Source of the DNA: an uncultured Pseudomonadota bacterium
GTDB taxonomy: Bacteria; Pseudomonadota; Gammaproteobacteria; Burkholderiales; Methylophilaceae
Reading direction: 5' to 3'
Length of the DNA: 38,312 nucleotides
NCBI GenBank assembly: GCA_903838125.1
Contig: CAILXF010000061.1
Span: 1-38,312 of the forward strand
Position numbers and translations under genes: made by a program. The number at the start of each line of letters is the position of its first letter. Position 1 is the stretch's first letter. The notes below the pieces were generated by a model that saw only the letters and a list, made by a program, of their open reading frames with translations, searched no databases and was not told the DNA's origin. Positions 7,419 to 18,160 of the stretch are shown one piece after another.

Positions 7419-7961
7419 ATGTCAAAAATTATTTTCAAAGCTGGCGAAGCAACGGTATATACAGAAGGTAAAGACGTTTCAGCAGCGATGCCAGAGATTT
7501 TAATCGGTAGCGTAGATGGCCCAGTAGGCCAAGCATTTGCAAATATGATGGCGCAAAGTAAAGGCCATACCGCGATGTTTGCTGTGCGTGATATCAATCA
7601 GTTGGTCCGTCCAGCCTGTATGATGGCGCCAAAAGTGACTTTAAAAGATAGCGCTAATATCGCTTTATTTGGCGGCTTAGTGCAAGCTGCAACCGCCGAT
7701 GCTATTTTAGATTGCGTTATTGAGGGCATTATTCCTAAAGATCAAGTCAATGACCTTTGTATTATCAGTTTGGTTTGGATTGATCCAGGAGCTGCAAAAG
7801 ATCCAAATCTAGATAAAGCAGATATGTATAAAAACAACTATGACGCGACCAAGCTTGCAATTAAACGCGCTTTAAATGATGAGCCGAGTATTGATGAGCT
7901 GATCGCCAATCGTCATAAAATCAAGCACTGCATGTGGGAAGAGTCTTGGGATCAGAAATAG
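7419..7961 (+). CDS. Formaldehyde-activating enzyme (Fae) homologue with substituted catalytic His
   Basis: The 180-residue protein is homologous to Fae, which condenses formaldehyde with tetrahydromethanopterin. Shared segments are GEATVY (9-14), a G-x-A-FAN-x-M region (34-44), PKVTLKDS (71-78), a Gln89-containing GGLVQ, EGIIP, and NNYDATKLAIKRAL. Aligned by eye with the M. extorquens Fae stretch AHIDLIIG, this protein reads AMPEILIG (23-30): the proposed general-acid His is Met24 and the Asp two residues on is Glu26. Thr74 and Gln89 keep their family identities. It is therefore likely one of the Fae paralogues of uncertain role (Fae2/Fae3-like) rather than the main enzyme. AAGGA lies six bases upstream. 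No other H4MPT-pathway gene is adjacent. Confidence 0.88.
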   Translation: MSKIIFKAGEATVYTEGKDVSAAMPEILIGSVDGPVGQAFANMMAQSKGHTAMFAVRDINQLVRPACMMAPKVTLKDSANIALFGGLVQAATADAILDCVIEGIIPKDQVNDLCIISLVWIDPGAAKDPNLDKADMYKNNYDATKLAIKRALNDEPSIDELIANRHKIKHCMWEESWDQK

Positions 7962-7997
7962 GTAACATTAATATTAGCATTTTCGGAAAATTCCGAT

Positions 7998-8036
7998 AGG
8001 TGTAATAAAGCGGCTTAATGCCGCTTTTTTACACCT
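7998..8036. terminator. Bidirectional terminator between the Fae-like and yqjK-like genes
   Basis: AAAGCGGC TTAAT GCCGCTTTTTT forms a strong hairpin (8008-8030). Outer arms AGGTGTA (7998-8004) and TACACCT (8030-8036) extend the pairing. The T-run favours plus-strand termination; the minus strand has TTTATT. Confidence 0.85.
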
Positions 8037-8048
8037 GATTGCCACTAT

Positions 8049-8330
8049 TTACGGTTTAGAAAGCCAGCCACGAGCAACTTGCAACAACATCCAGCTTCTA
8101 TGCAACCATTTTCCAACGCGGGTTGGACGTAGTATGCCCAGAAAAGCCATCGTACCCATCATGAGCATAGGACTACTTTTGACGTAACGGATTGCACTTA
8201 AGCCGCGATCGGCTAGCGTCAAGGGTGCTCGCCAAGGGTCTAAGCATTGTTGTAAGGCCTCTCGCTGCGCCGCGGCCTGCACGATCAGTTTATGCCGGCG
8301 TTTGGCTAATTGAGATAATTTTGTACTCAT
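8049..8330 (-). CDS. YqjK-like small protein
   Basis: The 93-residue basic protein starts with a Lys/Arg-rich helix (TKLSQLAKRRHKLIVQAAAQR, 3-23), followed by a short hydrophobic stretch (about 53-66) and a Trp-rich tail. This order and its position after a holin-like YqjE gene match the YqjK-like family, whose function is not established. Its ATG overlaps the preceding stop codon by four bases, so it is translationally coupled and third in the yqjD-yqjE-yqjK-type operon. Confidence 0.75.
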   Translation of the reverse strand: MSTKLSQLAKRRHKLIVQAAAQREALQQCLDPWRAPLTLADRGLSAIRYVKSSPMLMMGTMAFLGILRPTRVGKWLHRSWMLLQVARGWLSKP

Positions 8331-8752
8331 TTAAGTGGATCTAATAGCTCGTGGTCTTTAGACAATTCAGCTAAACTTGCGGCAAATACTCTAGGCATAT
8401 TGCGCAGTGCGCGCATCGCTATCATAGAAAGAATCGCTCCAGCGAGCAAGAAAAAGCCTGTCAGAGCGCTAAGCGCCAACAGTCGATGCGTGTCCCAGAA
8501 TACTACTACCAAAAGCATCGCAAGTAAGACCATGCCTAAACATAGGCAAAATAGTGAAACAAAAGTGAACACCAACAATGAGAGCAAACGCTCTCGGGCC
8601 TCTTCCATATCGGTAGAAAGTAGGTCGAGTCGGTTGTAAAGAATAGCAATTAAGGTTGTGGACAAGCTTTTTAATGAATGCAATAAGCCTACCCCCGCCT
8701 TATTAGTATCTTTCTCAGCGCTCAAACTAGCGTCGTCCAATGAGTAGTCCAA
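8327..8752 (-). CDS. YqjE-like / holin-superfamily membrane protein
   Basis: The 141-residue protein has two strong transmembrane helices (about 68-90 and 94-115) in the pattern of the phage holin-like / YqjE family found beside DUF883 genes. The N-terminal region is hydrophilic and probably helical (STDMEEARERL). As called, it starts at a TTG overlapping the yqjD-like gene by 26 bases; a second in-frame TTG (complement of 8738-8740) is possible, and neither has a clear Shine-Dalgarno. Despite the family name, nothing suggests prophage; this trio is a common proteobacterial envelope-stress or stationary-phase cluster. Confidence 0.75.
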   Translation of the reverse strand: MDYSLDDASLSAEKDTNKAGVGLLHSLKSLSTTLIAILYNRLDLLSTDMEEARERLLSLLVFTFVSLFCLCLGMVLLAMLLVVVFWDTHRLLALSALTGFFLLAGAILSMIAMRALRNMPRVFAASLAELSKDHELLDPLK

Positions 8753-9062
8753 TGACTAGACCGATGCCTGCCGCAGCACCTATCGCACGCCAAGGATTAT
8801 CATGTACATATTCGTCCGTTACTTTGGCAGCGGCTTTACTTTTTTCCACTACAATATCTTGCGCATCAGCCATCTTGGCCTTGGCAACTGCCAGTGATTG
8901 TTCGGCTTTGCTGCGCAAACCCACAATTGCCTCGCCGCTCTGATTAGCAGTAGCCTTAATCAACGCTTCAGCATCGGCAACTACCACTTTGAAATCTGCA
9001 ATCAGTTGCTCTTTGCTCACCGCTACTGCATCTGTTTTACGAAAAGCATTACTTATAGTCAT
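8727..9062 (-). CDS. DUF883 / YqjD-ElaB family membrane-anchored ribosome-associated protein
   Basis: The 111-residue protein has a long amphipathic helical region (about 15-85) and a C-terminal Gly-rich membrane anchor after the family hallmark HDNPWRAIGAAAGIGLVIG (87-105), ending IGRR. E. coli YqjD and ElaB are tail-anchored inner-membrane proteins that bind ribosomes in stationary phase; the same role is inferred here. AAGGAG lies close upstream of the ATG. It is first of three overlapping genes. A perfect 7-bp inverted repeat lies just upstream of the ribosome site. Confidence 0.85.
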   Translation of the reverse strand: MTISNAFRKTDAVAVSKEQLIADFKVVVADAEALIKATANQSGEAIVGLRSKAEQSLAVAKAKMADAQDIVVEKSKAAAKVTDEYVHDNPWRAIGAAAGIGLVIGLLIGRR

Positions 9063-9079
9063 TAAATTTTCTCCTTAAA

Positions 9080-9095
9080 TTGTTAGTGCTAACAA
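9080..9095 (-). promoter_or_regulatory. Palindrome in the yqjD-like 5' region
   Basis: TTGTTAG-TG-CTAACAA is a perfect 7-bp inverted repeat with a 2-base centre, directly upstream of the AAGGAG ribosome site. It could be an operator, since the spacer is too short for a good RNA loop. No regulator is identified. Confidence 0.3.
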
Positions 9096-9313
9096 GGTGG
9101 GACAGGCTTTGAAAATAAAGTTCTAAGCGAGGCTTGTCCAAGAACTACTGAACTCATGCTACCCCTAGCAATACGATTTATCAAGTTTCGCCTAATATCA
9201 AAGTAGGCTTACTCATCGTTATCACCACTATTAACCCACTACTTTAATCCTATACGCCTAGTTTGATTTAAAGATTGATTTAAAACAAATAGGATGCAAA
9301 AACCTTAATGGAA

Positions 9314-10363
9314 TTAGATTGAGGCTAGCTTTTTCTGTAGGGACTGTAAAATTTTACGCACCGGTGTTGGAATAGCTGCAGCAATCGCATCATCAATATT
9401 TAGCCATATTTGTCCAACTCCAGCAACACTTGGTTTACGGTGCATGATGTGAAAAGTGCGTGGTTCAATATGTAATTTAAAATGGGTGAAGGCGTGACTC
9501 AGTTTTTCTAAAGGGGTTCCCGCTTGCGTAGTAATCCCAAAGCGCGCTAGAGCAAGATCCGAAGATATTATGTTCTCGGCCTCAGGAAAGCTCCATAAGC
9601 CGCCCCAAATGCCAGTTGGCGGACGTTTTTCTAGCATCACCTCATCACCGTCTAGCAATATGAGCATCGTGGTATTTTTTTCTGGAATAGTTTTACGTGG
9701 CTTCGGAGTGGGCAGCTCATGTACGCGCTGCACGTGATATGCAGCGCAGCTTGCCTGTAGTGGGCAAGTGTCGCATTTTGGTTTGGATCGGGTGCATAGT
9801 GTGGCACCTAGATCCATCAGTCCCTGCGTATAGCCGACCATGTTTTGTTGTGGTAGCAAGGTTTCGGCGAGCGACCATAAGACCTTCTCAACACTAGGTG
9901 CACTGGGCCAACCTTCAATTAAAAAGTGTCGAGATAGCACACGCTTTACGTTGCCATCTAAGATGGTTTGTATTTGATGGAAGGCAAAAGAAGCAATCGC
10001 GGCAGCGGTAGAGCGGCCAATCCCTGGCAGCGCTTGCATGGACTCAAAATCTTGTGGAAATGCTCCATGATGCTCATCCATAATGCGCTGCGCGGCATGA
10101 TGCAGATTACGTGCCCGTGAGTAATACCCTAAGCCACTCCAGTGTTGTAACACTTCTTCTTGGGTTGCCTCCGCAAGGCTTGCAATAGTTGGAAAGCGCT
10201 GCATAAACTTTGCATAATAGCCAATGACTGCCGTTACTTGCGTTTGTTGCAGCATGATTTCAGACACCCAGATTGCGTAAGGATCTGTAGTATTTTGCCA
10301 AGGCAAATCATGCCGCCCATGTATTTTTTGCCAAGCAATCAGGCGGCTTGAAAACTCAGACAT
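9314..10363 (-). CDS. mutY: A/G-specific adenine DNA glycosylase MutY
   Basis: The 349-residue enzyme removes adenine mispaired with 8-oxoguanine. Visible features are SEIMLQQTQV with the catalytic Glu (about 34-43), a helix-hairpin-helix LPGIGRSTAAAIASF (about 112-126), the catalytic Asp in ILDGNVKRV (about 134-142), and the 4Fe-4S cluster pattern C-x6-C-x2-C-x5-C in CTRSKPKCDTCPLQASC (about 190-206). A C-terminal MutT-like domain (about 225-345) recognises 8-oxoG. Length is normal for MutY. It follows the AsmA-like gene by 18-31 bases on the same strand and is probably co-transcribed, an arrangement seen in other betaproteobacteria. AGGA lies about ten bases before the ATG. Confidence 0.97.
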   Translation of the reverse strand: MSEFSSRLIAWQKIHGRHDLPWQNTTDPYAIWVSEIMLQQTQVTAVIGYYAKFMQRFPTIASLAEATQEEVLQHWSGLGYYSRARNLHHAAQRIMDEHHGAFPQDFESMQALPGIGRSTAAAIASFAFHQIQTILDGNVKRVLSRHFLIEGWPSAPSVEKVLWSLAETLLPQQNMVGYTQGLMDLGATLCTRSKPKCDTCPLQASCAAYHVQRVHELPTPKPRKTIPEKNTTMLILLDGDEVMLEKRPPTGIWGGLWSFPEAENIISSDLALARFGITTQAGTPLEKLSHAFTHFKLHIEPRTFHIMHRKPSVAGVGQIWLNIDDAIAAAIPTPVRKILQSLQKKLASI

Positions 10364-10394
10364 TCAATATATTTCCTAAATAAACGTAATATAC

Positions 10395-13376
10395 CTAAAA
10401 GTTAAGCATCTTTTTAAGTTTGCTAGTTGCCTTATCTTTGATTTGATCTTCGTTAGATTTAGGTGCTTCCGTTGGCGCTGGCGTCGTTGTAGTGCCGGAG
10501 TTGGCGTCAGGTAAAGATTCAGCTGGTTTTTTCTTATCCAATAAATTTTTTAAGGCATCCACTTTAGTGCCGTTACCTAATAATTCTTTAACCGCACCCC
10601 CTTTTTCGCCACCCACTTTATCTAGCAAGTTTGATTTAGCGATGGCTGTGCCAAGCGAGGCAAGGTCCATGCCGAATTTAGGGCTAGAAAAAGATCCAGT
10701 AATTTTGAGCGGAATGCCAATGCCAGAAAGCGCATCTAAATCTGCCCCGCCTTGCCCTTTGAGTGATTTAACAATAGTTGGCTTAGCAAAATAGTTAATC
10801 GTTTCATTGGCGATATCAATATCACCGCGATTATCGCCAGGCGCTAAGCGCAAAATCGGCGCTTTCATGGCTAGATCTTCATTATGTGCGACGCCATTTT
10901 TAATCACAAAACTAGCCGTTAACTCGCTAAAGTCAGTTTTTTTCTTTGTATCGGCTACGCTATCTTTTGCTTTAAGAAAATTAACCTTACTTTTCAGCTC
11001 ACGAATACTACCCGCAATATCCACGCCCTTAAGCGCACCATCAGCCAAATTAAATGAGGCATTGCCGTTCAAGGATTTTTTTAGTGCTCCTACGCTATTT
11101 CCAGAGGAGCTGATATCAACATTCAGGCTACCTTTGCCATCGAGCATATTATTATTAATCGCATCAATCATTAGCGGACCAATTGCAACAGATTTCATGC
11201 TTTGCTTGAAGGCAAGACTAGGTGTGCTCCGAGCATCAACTTTAAGCATGCCGCTCATATTGCCTTGATACAAATCTGCTGAAAATGGCGAAAGTGTTAC
11301 AAGGCCGTTCTCGGCTTTCATACCTATGTTCACATGCTCAGTTTTAATATTCGCCAATTTAAGCCAGCCGATTTTCGCCTCGCCCGAAGCGTTAAACTTT
11401 TTTAGCGCAGATAAATCAATCGGCGTATCGCCGGTATTTTTCACTGAGGGCGGGTCACTTTTCGTGATGTATTGATCGGCATCCAACTTATCAACATTAA
11501 TGTTGAACGTATAAACTGGATCACTAAAGCGTGAAATACCCACATTCGCACTAATTTGGCTATCGTTCACTTTGGCGGAAAGTTTTTCCAAGCTTAGCTT
11601 TTGTCCATCGGCTTTTAAATCTATGCGGATATTAGACGCTTTAGTTTTGCCATATTTAAGATTGCCTATGCGTAAGGTACCATCTGCATTTAACGCCTTT
11701 AATGCGCTTAAATCTGCCGCTTTATCGCTGTCTTTTTTATTAGTGCTTGGTACAGTGGCTACCACATATTTATCTACATCTAGCTGATCAATATCTAAAT
11801 TGAAGGTGTAAAGCGGTTTCATAAACTGGCTAATACCCACGCTGCCTTTAATTTGGCTATCGTCAAATTTAACATTAAGGCCACTTAACACTAACTTTTG
11901 GCCATCAGCTTTAATATCTACGTTAAGTCCAGAGATGCGATATTTATCGTACAAAATGCTGCCTACATTGAGTTTTCCATCCAACAGCAATGTTTTAAGT
12001 GCGCTCAACTCAGCGGGTTTTACGTTGGTTTTAGTTGCAGTGCTAACAGGCGCACTGCTTTTTACCAGTAACTTATTAAGATCTAACGTATCGGCATTTA
12101 AATTAAATTTGATATTAGGCGTTTTGAAGCTTGCCACAGATACGTCGCCACTTAACTTGGTTTGATCAACATTTAAACTAAATTGGCTATTCACCAACTC
12201 GTTTTTAATTTCAGCATGCATACCTACATTGAATTTAGCTTGCATAGCACCATTAGGCAAGCTCGGATCTTTAATATCAATGATGCCAGCAAGTTTTGGT
12301 AAATCAAAAATTAAGGCCTCAAGGTTACCGCTAAATGGTGAAGAGAATTTACCATTCATCGTGCGTTTGCCTTGCACTGCGGAAATATCACCGCTAATGC
12401 CGCTACTTTGTAATGATTTTGGCGTACCTTTGATATCAGCTAATACCATATTGGCTTTAAAGCTGTCGCCTGATTTTTCTTGAATCAAGCTTACCTTAGT
12501 TTGTTTGCTGGTGACTTCATTTTTTTGTGCGATTAAGGCTGGCGCGTTTAAAGTTATTGTCATTTTTCCGCCACTAAATTGACCTGAGGTAGCTAGGTTT
12601 AGGCGATTAATTAGGTACTCGCTAGTCTCTGGTTTAGCGTCAATGTCGCCAGTAGCCAAAATTTCAACCGCGGTCCCACCTAGTAAATCACCCTTAATGG
12701 CAACATCTAACGCTTTGGCTGCAAAGTGTTTTGTTTTTGGATCGACTAAAAATTGTCCTTTTATTTTCACACTTGCGGCAATTGTAGGTTGGTTAGCGCT
12801 CACCATAAAATCAGTGGCTAAATTAACTGGTTCAGCTAAAGCGATATGACCTGATTTAAGGTTTAATTTTTCGATGCTATATTTAGCGCCAGTGGCTTCA
12901 TCTGAGTAGCTTGCGGCTGAGTTAGAAATGTTAATGCCATCAATATCAAATTTTATATCTTGTGACTCTTCATCATCTGGACTAATCAAATCGTCAAAGT
13001 TGGTACTGCCATCTTTATATTTAATAACGTTTGCACGTGCGCCAACAATGTAAACAGAATCTACAATCAATTCTTTGTTGAGCAAAGGCAGCAAAGCCAG
13101 TGACACTTTAACGCTATCAACCGAGGCAAATTCAGCGCTATTTTTATGTTCTGAGAGTGAAACCTTGCCTAAATTAGCGCCAATTTTTGGCCAAAAAGAA
13201 AGTTTGATGTCGCCATCCAATTTTAAAGTGCGGCTTTTTTTAGCCTGCACTAAGTCAATTATTTGTTGCTTGTAATCGTTGGGGTTAAAGGTAGCCGCAA
13301 CAATGGCGAGCACAATTAACATCACGCATACTAAACCACCCAGACCATAAGTCGAATATTTAAGGAATTTTTTCAT
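10395..13376 (-). CDS. AsmA family protein with internal tandem repeats
   Basis: About 993 residues from the ATG at 13376 (a GTG at 13388 and another ATG between are alternatives). One N-terminal transmembrane helix (about 12-33) is followed by AFNPNDYK-type AsmA start features (TFNPNDYKQQIIDLVQ) and a long periplasmic beta-rich region, as in AsmA/TamB-like proteins proposed to move lipids across the periplasm or influence outer-membrane assembly. In the GTG-based numbering, segments at about 458-541 and 557-641 are clear repeats (each LSALK...ADGQKL...DSQI...VGIS-x-F...P-x-YTFN...LD-x-D), with partial copies at about 402-442 and 657-720. The AsmA C-terminal domain (about 725-905) ends in a Pro/Thr-rich low-complexity tail. 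Downstream is mutY. Confidence 0.9.
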   Translation of the reverse strand: MKKFLKYSTYGLGGLVCVMLIVLAIVAATFNPNDYKQQIIDLVQAKKSRTLKLDGDIKLSFWPKIGANLGKVSLSEHKNSAEFASVDSVKVSLALLPLLNKELIVDSVYIVGARANVIKYKDGSTNFDDLISPDDEESQDIKFDIDGINISNSAASYSDEATGAKYSIEKLNLKSGHIALAEPVNLATDFMVSANQPTIAASVKIKGQFLVDPKTKHFAAKALDVAIKGDLLGGTAVEILATGDIDAKPETSEYLINRLNLATSGQFSGGKMTITLNAPALIAQKNEVTSKQTKVSLIQEKSGDSFKANMVLADIKGTPKSLQSSGISGDISAVQGKRTMNGKFSSPFSGNLEALIFDLPKLAGIIDIKDPSLPNGAMQAKFNVGMHAEIKNELVNSQFSLNVDQTKLSGDVSVASFKTPNIKFNLNADTLDLNKLLVKSSAPVSTATKTNVKPAELSALKTLLLDGKLNVGSILYDKYRISGLNVDIKADGQKLVLSGLNVKFDDSQIKGSVGISQFMKPLYTFNLDIDQLDVDKYVVATVPSTNKKDSDKAADLSALKALNADGTLRIGNLKYGKTKASNIRIDLKADGQKLSLEKLSAKVNDSQISANVGISRFSDPVYTFNINVDKLDADQYITKSDPPSVKNTGDTPIDLSALKKFNASGEAKIGWLKLANIKTEHVNIGMKAENGLVTLSPFSADLYQGNMSGMLKVDARSTPSLAFKQSMKSVAIGPLMIDAINNNMLDGKGSLNVDISSSGNSVGALKKSLNGNASFNLADGALKGVDIAGSIRELKSKVNFLKAKDSVADTKKKTDFSELTASFVIKNGVAHNEDLAMKAPILRLAPGDNRGDIDIANETINYFAKPTIVKSLKGQGGADLDALSGIGIPLKITGSFSSPKFGMDLASLGTAIAKSNLLDKVGGEKGGAVKELLGNGTKVDALKNLLDKKKPAESLPDANSGTTTTPAPTEAPKSNEDQIKDKATSKLKKMLNF

Positions 13377-13463
13377 AGTCATTCTCACAGCAAGATTTTT
13401 GAAAATTTTAACCTTTTCAGTCTAACCTTGCCAAGCCATATTAATGGTGGCGTTAGATTGAAT

Positions 13464-14315
13464 TTACTGAAGATTCCAGTAGTAGATTAGTACTAAAGCG
13501 CCAAACACAATACGATACCAGGCAAACACTTTGAAGTTGTGCGTGGCAACAAATCGCAGTAGCATTTTAATTACCAATAAAGCTGAAGCAAAAGCAGTAA
13601 TAAAGCCTACTGTAAACATTGCGATATCGTTGACTGATAATAACTGCCAGTTTTTCAGCAAGTCATAAGCAGTGGCGGCAAACATAATAGGGATTGCCAG
13701 AAAAAATGAGAACTCAGTTGCAATTTGTCGGTTAAGGCCAAACACCATGCCACCCAAGATAGTTGCGCCTGCTCGTGACACCCCAGGAATCAGTGCAAGT
13801 GACTGCGCAAAGCCAATTTTGATAGCCTGTATTTTAGTGATTTGGTCGATGCTGGTAACATTAGCCGATGGCGTATTTTCCGCTTTGTATTCAATCAACA
13901 GAATGGCAAAGCCACCTGCAATCAGGGCTATGGCAACAGTTAACGGCGAAAATAGATAGGTTTTAATAGCGCTGTGAAAAGCTAAGCCGAGCACAGCTGC
14001 GGGTAAAAATGCTATTAGCAAGTTAAGCACCAATTGATTGGATTGCGATACTTGCGTTTTTTTATCGCCCTGTGTCCCCTGTCGCCGTCCCGTCACATCA
14101 AGCAATGTTTTAAGTAACTTAACTCTATATTCCCAGCAAACGGCTAAAATCGCCGCCAACTGAATCACAATTTCAAATACCTTACCTTTTTCATCGTTGA
14201 AGCTAAGTAAATCGCCAGTAATAATCAAATGTCCGGTGCTGCTTATCGGCAGAAACTCCGTCATGCCTTCAACCAAACCGAGGATAAGGGCTTTAGCTAG
14301 TAAGAGTAAATCCAT
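13464..14315 (-). CDS. uppP: Undecaprenyl-diphosphatase UppP/BacA
   Basis: The 283-residue polytopic inner-membrane enzyme dephosphorylates undecaprenyl diphosphate to recycle the lipid carrier for peptidoglycan. The two signature motifs are intact: [17 protein letters not shown] (16-32; Glu17, Glu21, His29) and [10 protein letters not shown] (177-186; Ser180, Arg181). Several transmembrane helices are evident. Length is normal (about 270-290). It lies upstream of the AsmA-like gene on the same strand with an 87-base gap, so co-transcription is possible. A hydrophilic insert around 77-92 ([13 protein letters not shown]) forms a longer cytosolic loop, as in many betaproteobacterial members. 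Confidence 0.97.
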   Translation of the reverse strand: MDLLLLAKALILGLVEGMTEFLPISSTGHLIITGDLLSFNDEKGKVFEIVIQLAAILAVCWEYRVKLLKTLLDVTGRRQGTQGDKKTQVSQSNQLVLNLLIAFLPAAVLGLAFHSAIKTYLFSPLTVAIALIAGGFAILLIEYKAENTPSANVTSIDQITKIQAIKIGFAQSLALIPGVSRAGATILGGMVFGLNRQIATEFSFFLAIPIMFAATAYDLLKNWQLLSVNDIAMFTVGFITAFASALLVIKMLLRFVATHNFKVFAWYRIVFGALVLIYYWNLQ

Positions 14316-14375
14316 GGTGATTATTTCCGCTTCAGCCCGTGGTGTGGCTTCAAATTGTAAATGTGTACATAAGGT

Positions 14376-14397
14376 AAAGGGCGAATCATCGCCCTTT
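14376..14397. terminator. Hairpin downstream of the YidB-like gene
   Basis: AAAGGGCGA ATCA TCGCCCTTT is a perfect 9-bp stem with a 4-base loop, 20 bases after the YidB-like stop. The T-tract is only three bases on either strand, so termination strength is uncertain. Confidence 0.6.
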
Positions 14398-14416
14398 GTT
14401 CAGTATTTTCTAATGT

Positions 14417-14806
14417 TTACTTCATCATGCTCATTAGTGCGCCGAGCAGGTTGCCGCCATCTTTGGGCACCATGCCATTCGGTGTTAATTTATCCACCAA
14501 CTTAGGCAAATTTTCAGCAATGTTGCGGCTTAACTCATCGGGGCTTATGGCAAATTTTTGCGCCATTGCCTCAATTTTGGCTTGTCCTACTAATGCAGTG
14601 ATTTGCTCGGCTGAAATGGTTAAGTTATCTCCTGGACCTACCCATGATGCTACTTGTTCTGGCAATCCCTGCGCCTTAAGTTTATCTAAGACGCCACTTA
14701 GGCCACCGAGTTGGTTGAACATATCCAGTGCAGCCTTTGCCATACTGGCTTGATCCCCACCCATTTTAGCCAACATGGCGCCAGCTAAATTATCAAACAA
14801 ACCCAT
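14417..14806 (-). CDS. YidB-like (DUF937) family protein
   Basis: The 129-residue soluble protein begins MGLFDNLAGAML and has the YidB-like layout: an N-terminal FNQLGGLSGVLDKLKAQGL region (30-48), then VASWVGPGDNLTISAEQI (52-69), and a C-terminal ISPDELSRNIAENLPKLVDKLTPNG region (86-110). Family function is not established. Its ATG directly follows the stop codon of the pseudouridine synthase gene with no gap, and GAAGAGA within that gene's 3' end serves as ribosome site, so the two are coupled. Confidence 0.85.
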   Translation of the reverse strand: MGLFDNLAGAMLAKMGGDQASMAKAALDMFNQLGGLSGVLDKLKAQGLPEQVASWVGPGDNLTISAEQITALVGQAKIEAMAQKFAISPDELSRNIAENLPKLVDKLTPNGMVPKDGGNLLGALMSMMK

Positions 14807-16054
14807 CTAAAATTTCTCTTCGTTGCGCAGGTAACGCCATTGACCGACGGGTAGTTTGCCAAGATTGACACTACCGATGCGGATACGTTTTAAACCCACC
14901 ACATGTAAGCCTACCATTTCACACATGCGACGAATTTGGCGTTTTTTACCCTCACGTAATACAAAGCGCAACTGGTCTTCATTTTGCCAACTCACTTTGG
15001 CTGGCTTCAGTTTTACATCATCTAAAGTCAGGCCGAAATTAAGTAGCTTCATGTTTGCGTCTGTTAAGTTGCCCTCTACGCGTACAAGATATTCTTTCTC
15101 TACACTAGAGTCTTCGCCGATTAAATGCCGAGCTACGCGCCCATCCTGAGTGAACACTAACATACCTGTAGAGTCAATGTCCAAGCGACCTGCTGGCGCT
15201 AGCCCGTGTAAAAATCCACGCTGAAATTGCTTGGGATGATAGCCGTGAAGTTCTGGGTCGTCCGGCCATTGGTTGTCGGGATGGATTAATACCACGGCTG
15301 GTTGATAACCGTCTTCGGCTTGTCCACTGACATAACCCACAGGCTTATGTAGGATAATCGTTACTGTTTCTGCTTGCTGTTCTTGCGCATAACTACTGAT
15401 AATAATTTCAGCGTCAGGGTTAATTCGCGTACCCAAAGTTTCAATAATCTCGCCATCTACTTTAACCCAACCGTTGACAATCCACTCATCCGCTTCACGT
15501 CGTGAACAAAGGCCTAGCTCAGCCATACGTTTAGACAGACGCGGAAATTCAGGATCGCTAGCTACCGGTTTAGAGGCAGCGAAAGCGGCCCGGCCATGAG
15601 TGGACTCGTTAGGCTCATACCCATCACGCACCTTGCCACCACGGCGTGGCGCTTGTCGGTATTGCGGCTCGTTAGTGTTCGCTCTAGGGTTTTGAGTAGG
15701 CCTTGGTCTTTGTGGCCGCTCAGGCGTTGTAGCGCTAGAATTTCTTGACTCAGGCTGACGCGGTTCAAATGAGCGCGTAACTGATTCTTTAGCTGGAGAT
15801 GCTGTTTCTGAGTCATCACCATGCAGCTTGCCATCAAAGCGATGATTTCGTTGACGGCTAGTCGACCCAATCGCTAGCCCAGACTCTGTGGGGCTGATTT
15901 GCACTTCTTCTCTTACTGGCATGACCATTTTTGCGGGCGCTACGCTACGATCACGCTTTACAGTTTCTGCGCGACGCACAGGCGCCTTAGTTGCTTTAAC
16001 AAGATCGCTATCTGGTTTCTTGCTGAGTTTAAGAGTAGTCAAAATGGTCTGCAT
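14807..16054 (-). CDS. RNA pseudouridine synthase (RsuA/RluB/RluF family) with long disordered N-terminus
   Basis: The 415-residue protein has a C-terminal enzyme part: an S4 RNA-binding domain (about 172-220, RLSKRMAELGLCSRREADEW), LHKPVGYVSG (235-244), the catalytic GRLDIDSTGMLVFTQDG (289-305, Asp292 nucleophile) and EGKKRQIRRMCEMVGLHV near the end. These features place it among enzymes making pseudouridine in rRNA. Its insert between LHKP and GRLD resembles the RluF side, but the site modified cannot be set from sequence alone. The first 165 residues are low-complexity, rich in Pro, Arg, Ser and Thr, and probably disordered; similar tails occur in betaproteobacterial homologues. The start is uncertain because no strong ribosome site precedes the ATG. 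Confidence 0.88.
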   Translation of the reverse strand: MQTILTTLKLSKKPDSDLVKATKAPVRRAETVKRDRSVAPAKMVMPVREEVQISPTESGLAIGSTSRQRNHRFDGKLHGDDSETASPAKESVTRSFEPRQPESRNSSATTPERPQRPRPTQNPRANTNEPQYRQAPRRGGKVRDGYEPNESTHGRAAFAASKPVASDPEFPRLSKRMAELGLCSRREADEWIVNGWVKVDGEIIETLGTRINPDAEIIISSYAQEQQAETVTIILHKPVGYVSGQAEDGYQPAVVLIHPDNQWPDDPELHGYHPKQFQRGFLHGLAPAGRLDIDSTGMLVFTQDGRVARHLIGEDSSVEKEYLVRVEGNLTDANMKLLNFGLTLDDVKLKPAKVSWQNEDQLRFVLREGKKRQIRRMCEMVGLHVVGLKRIRIGSVNLGKLPVGQWRYLRNEEKF

Positions 16055-16123
16055 TCAATTAATTTATAAGACCATTTTAACAAAAAAACGCACATTCTTT
16101 TTATTTATTAAAGCCTTGTCCAT

Positions 16124-16153
16124 AAAAAAAGCAGACACTAGGCCTGCTTTTTT
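16124..16153. terminator. Terminator downstream of thiC
   Basis: AAAAAAAGCAG, a 9-base loop and CTGCTTTTTT form a hairpin with a 7-base U-run on the minus-strand transcript, 34 bases past the thiC stop. Confidence 0.75.
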
Positions 16154-16186
16154 ATCAGTGATGATCAAGACAGCATCTACATAAGA

Positions 16187-18091
<1,905 letters not shown>

Positions 18092-18160
18092 TTAAAAGCA
18101 ATGGCGTAAGAAGCATTTGACGGCTGCTCCTACTAGTTTATTTAATAGGGCAGCATCTTG

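Noticed and set aside
8327-8752. Holin-like family membership as a sign of prophage
   Set aside because: The neighbours are yqjD- and yqjK-like genes, a standard chromosomal trio, and no phage genes are present.
10492-13275. Many open frames on the plus strand opposite the AsmA-like gene
   Set aside because: They lie fully inside a well-supported long gene, have no ribosome sites or recognisable domains, and reflect its biased codon composition.
15562-15870. A 102-codon frame inside the pseudouridine synthase N-terminal region, same strand
   Set aside because: It is an out-of-frame shadow of the low-complexity segment and does not resemble any protein family.
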